NCBI GenBank assembly: GCA_031553615.1
Contig: JAVBLJ010000005.1
Location: 62,001 to 126,000, forward strand
DNA length: 64,000 nt
Reading direction: 5' to 3'
Source of the DNA: WQXF01 sp031553615
Lineage (GTDB): Bacteria; Bacillota; Clostridia; Christensenellales; Aristaeellaceae
Position numbers and translations under genes: made by a program
Notes under the pieces: generated by a model
Database searches by the model: none
The model's input: the letters and a program-made list of their open reading frames with translations, nothing else
What the model was told of the DNA's origin: nothing
In this document: positions 34,392 through 42,593 of the stretch, piece by piece
Numbering within the stretch: position 1 is the stretch's first letter
Layout: each line of letters begins with the position of its first letter

Positions 34392-35191
34392 AGGATATTA
34401 CGCTGGGGCAATACCATCCCGGAGACTCCTGCGTGCACCGGCTCGATCCGCGCACCAAGCTGCTGCTGACGGTGGGGTATATCGCGGCGGTGTTCTTGGT
34501 CAAAAGCCCCTGGGCTTACCTGTTGCCGCTAGGCTATCTGCTGCTGGTGACGCGCCTGGCGAACATATCGGTGCGCTATCTGCTCAAAGGATTGAAGCCA
34601 CTGACCATGATATTGGCGCTCACGTTCGTGCTCAACCTGTTCTTTGTGCAAGGGGAGACTGTGTGGCTGCGGCTGGGCCCGGTGCGGCTGACCCAGGAGG
34701 GCTTCACCAACGCGCTGTTCTTCTCGCTGCGGCTGGTGTTCCTGGTAATGGGCACCTCGCTGCTCACCCTCACCACCTCGCCGGTTGCGCTGACCGACGC
34801 CATGGAACGGCTGCTCTCTCCGCTGCGTGTGATTCGCTTTCCGGCCCACGAGCTGGCGATGATGATGAGCATCGCGCTGCGGTTTATTCCCACCCTGCTG
34901 GAGGAGACCGACAAGATCATGAAGGCGCAGATGGCGCGCGGTGCTGATTTTGAGAGCGGCAACCTGATCAGCCGCGCGAAGGCCATGGTGCCGCTACTGG
35001 TGCCGCTGTTCGTGGGGGCGTTCCAGCGGGCTTCCGACTTGGCGATGGCCATGGAGGCGCGCTGCTACCGCGGTGGGGAGCACCGCACGCGCATGAAGGT
35101 ACTGCGGTTTGCGTGGCTGGACGCATACGCAGTGTTGAGCATGGCGGCGCTGGTGCTGTTGATCGTGGGGGAGGGCATGCTGCATGGGTGA
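34385..35191 (+). CDS. ecfT: ECF transporter transmembrane subunit EcfT
   Basis: 268 residues with about five or six membrane segments. YHPGDSCVHRLDPRTKLL at the start and the two coupling helices with MARGADF (near 183) and MEARCYRGGEHRT (near 224) mark EcfT. The second motif has Cys where ARG usually occurs (ARC-YRGG). GTG start. Confidence 0.94.
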   Translation: MLKDITLGQYHPGDSCVHRLDPRTKLLLTVGYIAAVFLVKSPWAYLLPLGYLLLVTRLANISVRYLLKGLKPLTMILALTFVLNLFFVQGETVWLRLGPVRLTQEGFTNALFFSLRLVFLVMGTSLLTLTTSPVALTDAMERLLSPLRVIRFPAHELAMMMSIALRFIPTLLEETDKIMKAQMARGADFESGNLISRAKAMVPLLVPLFVGAFQRASDLAMAMEARCYRGGEHRTRMKVLRFAWLDAYAVLSMAALVLLIVGEGMLHG

Positions 35192-36032
35192 GCGGCCTTC
35201 GCGCCCGGTGCGGCGCATCCGCCTGCAGGTGGAGTACGATGGCACGAACTACTCGGGTTGGCAGCGGCAGGCCGGCTCGCCCAGCGTGCAGCAAGAACTG
35301 GAGGAGGCGCTGGGCAAGCTGTTCAGCGTGCCGCGCGTGGTGATCCACGGAGCGAGCCGAACCGATGCGGGGGTGCATGCCGTGGGGCAGGTCGTGCACT
35401 TCGAATGCACTGGGCGTATCCCCGCCGAGAAGGTGGCTTTCGCGCTCAACACCATGCTGCCTGGCGACATCCGCATTCGTTCCTCGGTGGAGGCCGATCC
35501 CGATTTTCACGCACGCTTTCAGGCCAAAGGCAAGATTTACCGCTACGGCATCTGGAATCAGCGCCACGCATCGGCAATGCATCGGCTGACCCATGCGCAC
35601 ATCCCCACTCCGCTCGACCTTGCGCTGATGCGCGAAGAGATGCGCGCCATGGAGGGCACACACGATTTCCGCGCGTTCGAAGCTTCGGGCGGGCTCATGA
35701 CCGAAAAGGAGCGCACCGAGCGCACCATACACCGCGTGGAGCTTTCCCAGGATGGCGCATGCTTGCACCTAATGGTCTACGGCAACGCTTTTCTTTACAA
35801 CATGGTGCGGATACTGGCCGGGACGCTCATCGATGTGGGTCGCGCGCAGGTGGAGCCCGGCGCGATTGCGCGCGCGATTGCTACGGGAGACCGGCTGCGG
35901 CTGGGCGTAACCGCACCCGCGCATGGGTTGACGCTGCTGCGCGTGTTCTATGGCTTGCCGACCGACGAGGCCGAAGCCGCCGCCATTTTCGAAAGGCCCG
36001 ACCTTGCGTATGGCGTTCCGCTCGATTCGTAG
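35184..36032 (+). CDS. truA: tRNA pseudouridine(38-40) synthase TruA
   Basis: 282 residues, slightly longer than the usual 245-270. Catalytic Asp in GASRTDAGVHA (residue near 58), YDGTNYSGWQRQ start, and FLYNMVRILAGTLIDVG. Modifies the anticodon arm of several tRNAs. Overlaps ecfT by 8 bases. rplM-rpsI, which often follow truA, are absent here. Confidence 0.96.
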   Translation: MGERPSRPVRRIRLQVEYDGTNYSGWQRQAGSPSVQQELEEALGKLFSVPRVVIHGASRTDAGVHAVGQVVHFECTGRIPAEKVAFALNTMLPGDIRIRSSVEADPDFHARFQAKGKIYRYGIWNQRHASAMHRLTHAHIPTPLDLALMREEMRAMEGTHDFRAFEASGGLMTEKERTERTIHRVELSQDGACLHLMVYGNAFLYNMVRILAGTLIDVGRAQVEPGAIARAIATGDRLRLGVTAPAHGLTLLRVFYGLPTDEAEAAAIFERPDLAYGVPLDS

Positions 36033-36042
36033 GCCCGGGTCG

Positions 36043-36072
36043 GTCGTATTTTCCAGCGGCCCCGCATAGACT
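36043..36072 (+). promoter_or_regulatory. Candidate sigma-E-type (mother-cell) promoter for spoIIID
   Basis: GTCGTATT (36043-36050), 14-base spacer, CATAGACT (36065-36072). It resembles the B. subtilis sigma-E consensus (GTCATATT, CATACAAT) with one and two mismatches. The start codon is 35 bases downstream, and spoIIID is a known sigma-E target. Confidence 0.5.
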
Positions 36073-36106
36073 GGCAACAAAATGCCAAGCTATGGAGGGG
36101 AACGCG

Positions 36107-36373
36107 ATGAAGGATTACATCGAGACCCGTGTCCTGCAGATTGCTGCGCACATTCTATCCACAGGGGCCACCGTGCGCGAGACCGCGCGCGTGTTCCGGG
36201 TTTCTAAATCCACGGTGCACAAGGATATCGACGAGCGCTTGCCCGAATTGGACATGGCTCTTGCCGAGCAGGCCCGGACCGTGCTCGCCCGCAACAAGGC
36301 CGAAAGACACATACGGGGCGGGGAAGCTACCTGCCGCAAATACATGCAGCACCGCGCGCGCCAGCAGGCGTAA
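36107..36373 (+). CDS. spoIIID: Sporulation transcriptional regulator SpoIIID
   Basis: 88 residues. Starts KDYIETRVLQIAAHIL; helix-turn-helix TVRETARVFRVSKSTVHKDI (about 22-41) and conserved ERLPELD, followed by a basic C-terminal arm. Mother-cell regulator acting after sigma-E. ATG with GGAGGGG upstream. Followed by an mreB-family gene, the same pairing as spoIIID-mbl in Bacillus. Confidence 0.96.
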   Translation: MKDYIETRVLQIAAHILSTGATVRETARVFRVSKSTVHKDIDERLPELDMALAEQARTVLARNKAERHIRGGEATCRKYMQHRARQQA

Positions 36374-36407
36374 GCGGTGCGCACAGAAGAAGGAGCAAGT
36401 ACGAACG

Positions 36408-37442
36408 ATGTTTGGGATGGACGACATCGGCATCGACATTGGCACGTCGACAATTCTATTTTGCGTAATGAACAAGGGCATTGTGCTGCGCGAGCCCGCG
36501 GTCGTCGCCATCGATCGCACCACACGCAACATACTGGCCGTGGGCGAGGAAGCGCGCAGCATGATCGGCAGAACCCCTGCGAACATCACGGTCGTTCGCC
36601 CCTTGGCCGACGGCACGGTGACGGATTACGATCTCACCGAGCGCATGCTGCGTTTTTTCCTGCGCAAGGTGTTGGGCCGACGCATGTTATTTCGGCCGCG
36701 CATCATCGCTTGCGTGCCAAACGGGGTGAGCGAAGTCGATAAGCGCTTGCTGATCGATACCGTGGTGGACGCGGGCGGGCGCAGGGTGCAGCTGGTCGAT
36801 GAGCCCGTCGCGGCGGCCATCGGCGCGGGGCTGGATGTGACCAAGGCTTACGGCACCATGATACTGGACATCGGGGGCGGTGTCTCCACCCTGGCGGTGA
36901 TGGCCATGGGGCGCATCGTCGTATCGGTCACCACCAAGATTGCGGGCGACCGCTTCGATGAGGCCATCATCCGGTATCTGCGCCGCAAGCACAACCTCAT
37001 GGTGGGAGAGCGCTCCGCCGAGGAGCTCAAGGTGCAGATTGGCGCGGCCATTCCGCGCAAAGATGCCATGTTCCTGGACGTGACCGGGCGCAGCCTGATC
37101 ACCGGCCTACCCAAGACGATCACCGTCAGCTCCGAGGAAACGGTGGAGGCGCTCGAAGAGCCCATATTGGCGCTGACCGAGAACATCCAGGCGCTGCTGG
37201 AACGCACGCCGCCCGAGCTGGCCGCCGACATATTCGAAAACGGCATTGTGATGGTGGGCGGCGGTTCGCTGCTGTACGGTCTGGATGCGGTGCTCAGTGA
37301 GCAGGTGCGCATTCCCTGCCGGGTGGTGGAGGATCCGGTGGCCTGCATCGCGCGGGGCACCAGCCGCATCATGGAGGAGCGCGACGTTTGGACTGAGCTG
37401 CTGTTCGACGTGGATGACGACGCGCCCGGTTCCCGCCATTAA
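36408..37442 (+). CDS. MreB/Mbl-family bacterial actin
   Basis: 344 residues. Actin-fold ATPase that guides cell-wall synthesis: phosphate-1 IGIDIGTSTI, phosphate-2 LDIGGGVSTLAV, and adenosine motif VMVGGGSLLYGLD. The position after spoIIID matches mbl, but the subclass (MreB, Mbl or MreBH) cannot be fixed by eye. ATG at 36408 has AAGGAG 13 bases upstream. The upstream in-frame reading would run through spoIIID and is rejected. Confidence 0.93.
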   Translation: MFGMDDIGIDIGTSTILFCVMNKGIVLREPAVVAIDRTTRNILAVGEEARSMIGRTPANITVVRPLADGTVTDYDLTERMLRFFLRKVLGRRMLFRPRIIACVPNGVSEVDKRLLIDTVVDAGGRRVQLVDEPVAAAIGAGLDVTKAYGTMILDIGGGVSTLAVMAMGRIVVSVTTKIAGDRFDEAIIRYLRRKHNLMVGERSAEELKVQIGAAIPRKDAMFLDVTGRSLITGLPKTITVSSEETVEALEEPILALTENIQALLERTPPELAADIFENGIVMVGGGSLLYGLDAVLSEQVRIPCRVVEDPVACIARGTSRIMEERDVWTELLFDVDDDAPGSRH

Positions 37443-37456
37443 TCGCAAATCAGGCC

Positions 37457-37469
37457 CATAGACTAGCAA
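37457..37469 (+). promoter_or_regulatory. Second copy of the spoIIID-type -10 motif
   Basis: CATAGACTAGCAA, identical at 12 of 13 positions to 36065-36077 in front of spoIIID. A weak GCCATTAA lies 14 bases upstream. It may drive the next gene. Confidence 0.4.
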
Positions 37470-37539
37470 GGAATGCACATTCTTTCACGTCTTTTTCTAC
37501 GCGATCCATTCACATCAATCATATATTCAAGGGGGAACT

Positions 37540-38676
37540 ATGCAACAAACTGCAGTGGAAACCTGTGTCCGGCGCATTTGCAAACGGTCGATCGGTGGAT
37601 TCATCGTGCTTCTGGTACTGTTAGGGGCAGCGGTTGCCGCCATCATGGTGCTCGTGCATCCCGATTTGGAGAACATTTTCATCAAGCCAGCCCCGATTCA
37701 AGCCAATGCCGATCTGCGCCAATACATGGACAAGGGCCTCTACTTCGTGGAGCAGGAGGGCCTGCAGGTCTACGATACCGGCTACTATACCACCACCGAC
37801 GGCAAGCACGACGAGTCCTACCTGCTGCTGCGCACCGAGATCGATACCGATCCGGATGCGTTGGTGCGCTACCCCGAGCAGCCGACTTGGACTGACGATT
37901 GGACTTCTATCCCCATCAAGGGATATGTGACGACGTTGGGATCGTACGACCGCGAGGCGCGCGACGGCTTGATGGATGATGTCAAGAGCGCAAACCCGGA
38001 CATGAGCTACGCCGACATCGAGGCTTGGGTCGTAGACGGCGTGATCATCGTGCAGTCGTCTTCTGCGCGCTACTTCGCCATGGGCGGCGGAGTTCTGGTT
38101 GCGTTGCTTGCGCTCCTACTCATCATAATGATCATTCGCAGCGCTGGATTGCGCGGCAATTACCGCGAGCACAAGGCCTGCCGCAAGCTGGAGGCCAGCG
38201 CGCTGACCACCATCGACGAGCTGGAGAGCGCACTGGAGGCCGACGAACAAGCGCGCACGGCCCTGGCGACAGGTAAGGAAGCGCTGGTGGCGACCCCCAA
38301 CTTCGTGGTTGCCAACCCCAAGCATGCCCTGCAGGTGCGGCGTGCATCGGATTTGATGTGGGTCTGCCCAGTGACGACGCAGCACTCCTACAATTTCATT
38401 CCAACGCACAAATCATATAGCCTGAAGCTCTTCTTCTGCAATGGGGTGAAGGACATGGTGCTTGTTCCGTGCAAAAACAAGAAGAGCATGAATGCACTGA
38501 CCGAGAGCATCGTGCAAACATATGGCAATCGCGTGTTCGTAGGGTTCAGCGATGAGTGGCAGAAGCGCCACAGCAAGGATTTCCAGGGTTTTGTGGAGCA
38601 ATGGCGTGCGCTGGGCACGGAGGCGGAGCAAGCGGCGGCTATCGAAAGCCAGACCGTGGAGAACGATATCGGCTGA
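37540..38676 (+). CDS. Unknown protein with two membrane segments
   Basis: 378 residues; family not recognised with certainty. TM1 at about 19-40, an extracytoplasmic domain at 41-180 (acidic, many Asp/Tyr), TM2 at about 180-202, then a cytoplasmic part (205-378) with a helical DELESALEADEQ stretch and a mixed alpha/beta tail. GGGGG lies before the ATG. A sporulation-type promoter motif lies about 75 bases upstream, hinting at mother-cell expression. A strong terminator follows. Confidence 0.75.
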   Translation: MQQTAVETCVRRICKRSIGGFIVLLVLLGAAVAAIMVLVHPDLENIFIKPAPIQANADLRQYMDKGLYFVEQEGLQVYDTGYYTTTDGKHDESYLLLRTEIDTDPDALVRYPEQPTWTDDWTSIPIKGYVTTLGSYDREARDGLMDDVKSANPDMSYADIEAWVVDGVIIVQSSSARYFAMGGGVLVALLALLLIIMIIRSAGLRGNYREHKACRKLEASALTTIDELESALEADEQARTALATGKEALVATPNFVVANPKHALQVRRASDLMWVCPVTTQHSYNFIPTHKSYSLKLFFCNGVKDMVLVPCKNKKSMNALTESIVQTYGNRVFVGFSDEWQKRHSKDFQGFVEQWRALGTEAEQAAAIESQTVENDIG

Positions 38677-38727
38677 TGCGGCGGCACCGAAAGCGGGCTG
38701 CGTTCGAAAACACATACGCCGGGATGC

Positions 38728-38767
38728 AAAGCGCCCTTGCACGGGAAAATCCGTGCAAGGGCGCTTT
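38728..38767 (+). terminator. Strong hairpin terminator with 17-bp perfect stem
   Basis: AAAGCGCCCTTGCACGG (38728-38744), GAAAAT loop, then its exact complement (38751-38767), followed by ATT. The T-tract is short, but the stem is very stable. The rest of the gap to 38968 holds one more hairpin, GCGTAGC/GCTACGC (38850-38856, 38862-38868), and no gene. Confidence 0.8.
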
Positions 38768-38968
38768 ATTCTGGGTTATACTACTCCTCGATAGATTTCC
38801 AGCATATCTCGCGGATCTTTATCCGAAAGGCGTTGTGGCGCATCGGTCAGCGTAGCTGCTGGCTACGCCTCCTTCGGACTCCTAGCCGAACGAAGAAATC
38901 TCTCGCTGGCTTATTGGCAAAACCTAATTGGAATTGGTATTAGAAGTTGCCGTGGGGAACTCGGGGCA

Positions 38969-40885
38969 TCAGTTGCCCAGGATCAACGGCTCCGCATCCG
39001 CACTATATAGCGCGGTCAGCGTTGCGGAACCGGCCACGCCATCGGCAAAGAGGCCATTGCGCTGCTGGAAGGTCATGACTGCCGCGGTGGTCGCCGCATC
39101 GAAGGTGCCAGAGACGTACCCGGCATCCAGGTACCGCAGCTGATAGAGGCGGGATTGCATTTGCTTCACGTCGTTGCCCGCGCTGCCTTCGTTGAGGAGC
39201 AGGCTGGTGTTGGGTTTGGCGGTGGCGGCCGAGGTGGGCAGCGAGACGGCGGTGCCACCAAACAGTCTGGCTTGCGTGCTGGGTCCGGCAATGCCATCCT
39301 CGGTCAAGCCATTGTAATACTGGAACTGGCGCACTGCCGTGGAGGTATCGGCGCCATAGGCGCCATCCACGCGGCCAGAGTAGTAACCAAGGTCATCTAG
39401 GTACTGCTGCAGGCGCATTACAGCCTCGCCGCTGTTGCCCTCCTTCAGCACGGTGTAGTTCTCGATGGGTGCGGTGGTCGTCGAGGGCTTGGGCGTGGAG
39501 AGCGAACCGGGGTTAATGTTTGCGCTGGAGGAAAATAGCTTGGTCTGCGTGGCCGAGCCTGCGATGCCGTCGGCAGTCAGGCCGTGCGCGCTTTGGAAGC
39601 TGACCAGCGCCGCTGTGGTGTTGGGGCCGAAGCGCCCGTCGATGCGGCCCTTGTAATACGAAAGGTCGTACAGCCGTTCCTGAAGGTCGTACACGTATTG
39701 GCCGGTATCGCCTTCGCGCAGCACCGCATAGGTGCCGGGCTTCGGCGTGGCGGTGGCCGTGGGTTTGGTGGGCGCGGCCTTGGCCTTGCCCGCCAAGCGC
39801 TTGAGCGTACCCAGGCCCGCAAGGCCATCGGCGGTCAGATCGTTGTTTTTCTGGAAGGCCTTCAGCGCTGCCTCGGTCTCCGGGCCGAACACGCCATCGG
39901 CCACGCCGCTCAGGTAGCGCAGCTCGATCAGGCGAGTCTGCATGCTGTATACGTCGTTGCCCTCCATACCCAGGGAAAGCGTGCGCTGGGCGGTGGGGTC
40001 GGGGGTGGTGACCGGGCGCGGAGCTTTGGCGGCGCTGCTGCCGTAGAGCTTCTTCTGCGTCTGCTCGCCCGCCTGGCCATCGCCGCTCAGGCCGTTGTTG
40101 CGCTGGAAGGATTTCACGGCGGTTTCGGTGGAGGAGCCGAAAATGCCATCGGCACCGCCGTTGTAGTAGCCCAATTCCGTTAGCCGCACCTGCAGCTTGC
40201 GCACGGCGGTGCCCTGCGAGCCCGATTTGAGCAGGCTGTAGGTGGTGCTGGCCGAGGCGACCGTAATCTGCGCCGCCGAGGCATTGGAGGAGTAGAGCCT
40301 GTCCTGGGTCGCGCGCCCTGCGATACCATCGGCGGAGAGGCCGTTGTTGGATTGGAAGGCGATGACCGCGCTCTGCGTACCCGAGGCGAACTTGCTATCC
40401 AGCGAGCCCTTGTAGTAGCCCAGCTCCTTCAGGCGCTCCTGCAGGTCGTACACGTCGGAGCCTTCGGAGCCCAGCTTGAGCACCGGGTAGCCGGTGTTAT
40501 AATCGGTGGTGCTGGTCTGCCAACTGGAGCCGTTGCTGGCGGGGCGTGCGGTGGTGGATACGATGGAGCTATCCCCTTGGCCGCTGGTCGAAACAGAGGT
40601 TTGCCCGCCCCAGTTGAGCCAATCGCTGGTGTTGGCTTGGGTGCCCGTGTCGCCCGTCTGCGCGCCGGTATCCGCAACCTGTGTGGGGGCGGGGGTTTCA
40701 CGGGGCGGCATCAGCGTGGCCTGGGGCAGCACGTTGCTGGTAGGCAAGGGCTGCGGGGTCAGCAGGTCGACCGTCAGGGGATCGAGGGTGCGATCGGGCT
40801 GCATGAAACAGCCCGAGAGCGGCAAAACCGCCAGCACGAGGCAGACTAGCAGACATTTTCGCAGTAGAGCGTGCTTTGTACGCAT
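38969..40885 (-). CDS. Lipoprotein with six PG_binding_1 repeats
   Basis: 638 residues. Lipoprotein signal peptide with lipobox LSGC (Cys near 26). A Pro/Thr/Gln-rich linker is followed by six peptidoglycan-binding type 1 repeats of about 65-70 residues, each with G-x-V-x-LQ-RL-LGYY...DG-FG..T..A...FQ..NGL..DG-AG. Repeats are joined by T/P/K-rich linkers (TPDPTAQ, TPKPSTTT). No catalytic domain is seen, so it is probably a wall-binding or scaffold protein at the membrane-wall interface. GGAGG before the ATG. The repeats make the locus prone to recombination and assembly errors. Confidence 0.92.
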   Translation of the reverse strand: MRTKHALLRKCLLVCLVLAVLPLSGCFMQPDRTLDPLTVDLLTPQPLPTSNVLPQATLMPPRETPAPTQVADTGAQTGDTGTQANTSDWLNWGGQTSVSTSGQGDSSIVSTTARPASNGSSWQTSTTDYNTGYPVLKLGSEGSDVYDLQERLKELGYYKGSLDSKFASGTQSAVIAFQSNNGLSADGIAGRATQDRLYSSNASAAQITVASASTTYSLLKSGSQGTAVRKLQVRLTELGYYNGGADGIFGSSTETAVKSFQRNNGLSGDGQAGEQTQKKLYGSSAAKAPRPVTTPDPTAQRTLSLGMEGNDVYSMQTRLIELRYLSGVADGVFGPETEAALKAFQKNNDLTADGLAGLGTLKRLAGKAKAAPTKPTATATPKPGTYAVLREGDTGQYVYDLQERLYDLSYYKGRIDGRFGPNTTAALVSFQSAHGLTADGIAGSATQTKLFSSSANINPGSLSTPKPSTTTAPIENYTVLKEGNSGEAVMRLQQYLDDLGYYSGRVDGAYGADTSTAVRQFQYYNGLTEDGIAGPSTQARLFGGTAVSLPTSAATAKPNTSLLLNEGSAGNDVKQMQSRLYQLRYLDAGYVSGTFDAATTAAVMTFQQRNGLFADGVAGSATLTALYSADAEPLILGN

Positions 40886-41016
40886 CTGTGTTCACTTCCT
40901 CCATTGCTTCACTTAGGGGAGAGTCCATGCTTCCCGGAAACAAACGAGCCAGTGGCGGCGTTTTATCCCTGCGCCGCGCTGGACGTGCTATCATTCGTAT
41001 ATCGGAGTGGTGCGGG

Positions 41017-41703
41017 CTAGAGGAGCAACGCATCCACCTCGTCCAGCGTGGTGACGGTGTGGGTGGGGCATAGGGCGGTGGGGTTGGCCAGGCCTGCCGG
41101 ATTGTACCAGCAGCTGGCGATGCCCGCGTTGTGCGCGGCCCCGATATCGGCCTCCAGCGAATCACCGAGCAGCAGCGCTTGCCTTGCATCCGCGCAGCCG
41201 ACCGAGCGGAGTGCCGCATCGACCATGCGACGATCCGGCTTGGCTGCGCCCACCTCTTCGGAGATGATCAGGCCCCTGAGGTAGGGTGCGATGGTCGAGC
41301 GTTCGATGCGCGCATGCTGTACCGCCGCGATTCCATTGGTGACGATGACGATGGGCACACGGGCCGCCCAACGGCGCACCGCTTGCTCCGCGCCGGGCAG
41401 CAGTATCGCCTGACGGCCCAGCGCTTGCACAAAGGCTTCGGCAAGCACGGGGGCATCGCGCGATTCCCCCAAGACCTCCAGAAATTCGGAGAATCTACGA
41501 ACGCGCAGCTGCGCCTGGGTGACCTCGCTGCGCTCCAGCGCACGCCATAGCGCTTCGTTGATGCGGTGATACGTAGCAAGCGAAGCGGCGTCGGTGGGCA
41601 GCGCAAAGCCTTCGAAGGTCTCCAGCAACGCTAGCCGCTCCCCGGCGGGGAAATCGAAGAGCGTGTTGTCGGCATCGGCCAGCAAGTACGCATATCCGGG
41701 CAT
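41017..41703 (-). CDS. HAD hydrolase, YjjG-like nucleotidase
   Basis: 228 residues. Motif I DADNTLFDF (D10 nucleophile, D12), motif II VTNGIAA, Lys in AAKPDRRM and motif IV LLLGDSLEADI. The DADNTLF form and overall length match the YjjG family, which clears non-canonical pyrimidine nucleotides. The substrate is inferred. ATG at 41703; a weak GAGGCGG is upstream. Confidence 0.85.
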   Translation of the reverse strand: MPGYAYLLADADNTLFDFPAGERLALLETFEGFALPTDAASLATYHRINEALWRALERSEVTQAQLRVRRFSEFLEVLGESRDAPVLAEAFVQALGRQAILLPGAEQAVRRWAARVPIVIVTNGIAAVQHARIERSTIAPYLRGLIISEEVGAAKPDRRMVDAALRSVGCADARQALLLGDSLEADIGAAHNAGIASCWYNPAGLANPTALCPTHTVTTLDEVDALLL

Positions 41704-41733
41704 GTATACACCGCCTCTTGTATCTATTTTAGT

Positions 41734-41739
41734 ATTATA
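41734..41739 (-). promoter_or_regulatory. Extended -10 promoter for the HAD gene
   Basis: Minus strand TGGTATAAT (TATAAT at 41739-41734), an extended -10. No good -35 is seen. It lies about 30 bases upstream of the start. Confidence 0.5.
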
Positions 41740-41853
41740 CCACAGGAGGATGTGGTTGCACAGCGCTATTTGCGGGTCCGCATGCTCTGAGGAGGGAAGG
41801 GCGGTCGAGCGTTAGCCGCGTATCAGAGCATCCGTTTGGTGAGGGCGGAGCGC

Positions 41854-41879
41854 AAAAAAAGGCTCCCGATAAGGGAGCC
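41854..41879 (-). terminator. Intrinsic terminator after the zinc-ribbon gene
   Basis: Minus strand GGCTCCC, 5-base loop, GGGAGCC (41879-41861), then seven T (41860-41854). Confidence 0.92.
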
Positions 41880-41909
41880 ATTTTCCACTAATTGCAGACT
41901 AGGAGGGAA

Positions 41910-42191
41910 TTACCGACGGGCGGCGAAGCACTCACTGCAGTAGATGGGGCGGTCGTTCTTGGGAATGAAAGGAACGCGAGTGGGTGCGCCACAAGCAGCG
42001 CAGGTGGTCTCGAACATTTCGCGCGGCTCGCCACTGTTGACGGCACGGCTGGACTTACGGGCCTGACGGCATTCCTTGCAGCGTGTCGGCTCGTTCTGGA
42101 AGCCCTTCTCGGCGTAGAACTCCTGCTCACCAGCGGTGAACACGAATTCAGCGCCACAGTCCTTGCATACCATCGTCTTGTCCTCGTACAT
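41910..42191 (-). CDS. Small zinc-ribbon protein
   Basis: 93 residues with four CxxC pairs: CKDC, CKEC, CAAC and CSEC, forming two zinc ribbons. The first half (KTMVCKDCGAEFVFTAGEQEFYAEKGF-NEP-RCKECR) is the 'probable zinc-ribbon' family; the second half is of FmdB/CxxC-type. The function is unknown; RNA or protein binding is usually guessed. ATG 42191 with a GGGGGGA Shine-Dalgarno. It is the first gene after the structured RNA at 42223-42460, so that RNA is its 5' leader unless processed. Confidence 0.88.
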   Translation of the reverse strand: MYEDKTMVCKDCGAEFVFTAGEQEFYAEKGFQNEPTRCKECRQARKSSRAVNSGEPREMFETTCAACGAPTRVPFIPKNDRPIYCSECFAARR

Positions 42192-42222
42192 GGATTGTTT
42201 CCCCCCGAATAATATGAATGTT

Positions 42223-42460
42223 AGTCTATGTACCAGCTGACCTGGTTTTTTCCCCCACACTCGCCGGCTGGAGCTATCGCTCAACGGTTTCCCGCCCTCA
42301 CTACACGCTCTCTCAGGTATTCCTCGCCTTTGGGGGCGTAGGAGCCTGGCTGGACTTACTTCTAGGCCGCACAATGCTCGCTGACGCTTTGGCCAGCTTA
42401 CGTGGATCGCTTCGCCTGCGACTGGCATCGACTTGCAACCACAGACCTGTTACATAAACC
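42223..42460 (-). ncRNA. Structured RNA of about 235 nt (raiA-like candidate)
   Basis: No protein fits, but a strong promoter (42467-42495) starts transcription at about 42460. The ends pair: GTTTATGTA (42459-42451) with TACATAGAC (42232-42224), 9 bp with one G-U. Inside, GCCAG/CTGGC (42426-42422, 42396-42392) encloses TCGC/GCGA; further arms are CTACGC/GCGTGTAG, CGG-GAAA-CCG and GAGC-GATA-GCTC. Size, closed multi-arm fold, purine-rich bulges and position downstream of comFC fit the raiA-motif RNA of Clostridia, known to matter for sporulation. The class assignment is inference from memory of context, not an alignment. Confidence 0.55.
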
Positions 42461-42466
42461 ATTCCT

Positions 42467-42495
42467 ATTATAGTACGCTTTTGCGAAAAGCGCAA
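42467..42495 (-). promoter_or_regulatory. Strong promoter for the structured RNA
   Basis: Minus strand TTGCGC (42495-42490), 17-base spacer, perfect TATAAT (42472-42467). Confidence 0.8.
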
Positions 42496-42593
42496 GGAAA
42501 ATATGTCATTCATTCCGGGAATTAGCAGAAAAGTCTGCTTTTCGCACGTGTTTTGCATAAAAATGATGGAAATTGATGGAAGAAAGTCCTTGC

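Noticed and set aside
38850..38868. GCGTAGC/GCTACGC hairpin as terminator for the lipoprotein
   Set aside because: No T-run follows on the minus strand, and it is about 100 bases past the stop.
39000..40600. CRISPR or satellite repeat
   Set aside because: The repetition is protein-level: six diverged PG-binding domains in one reading frame, with no spacer pattern.
42223..42460. T-box or cobalamin riboswitch
   Set aside because: No TGGNACCGCG T-box sequence and no cobalamin core; the downstream gene is neither a synthetase nor a vitamin gene.
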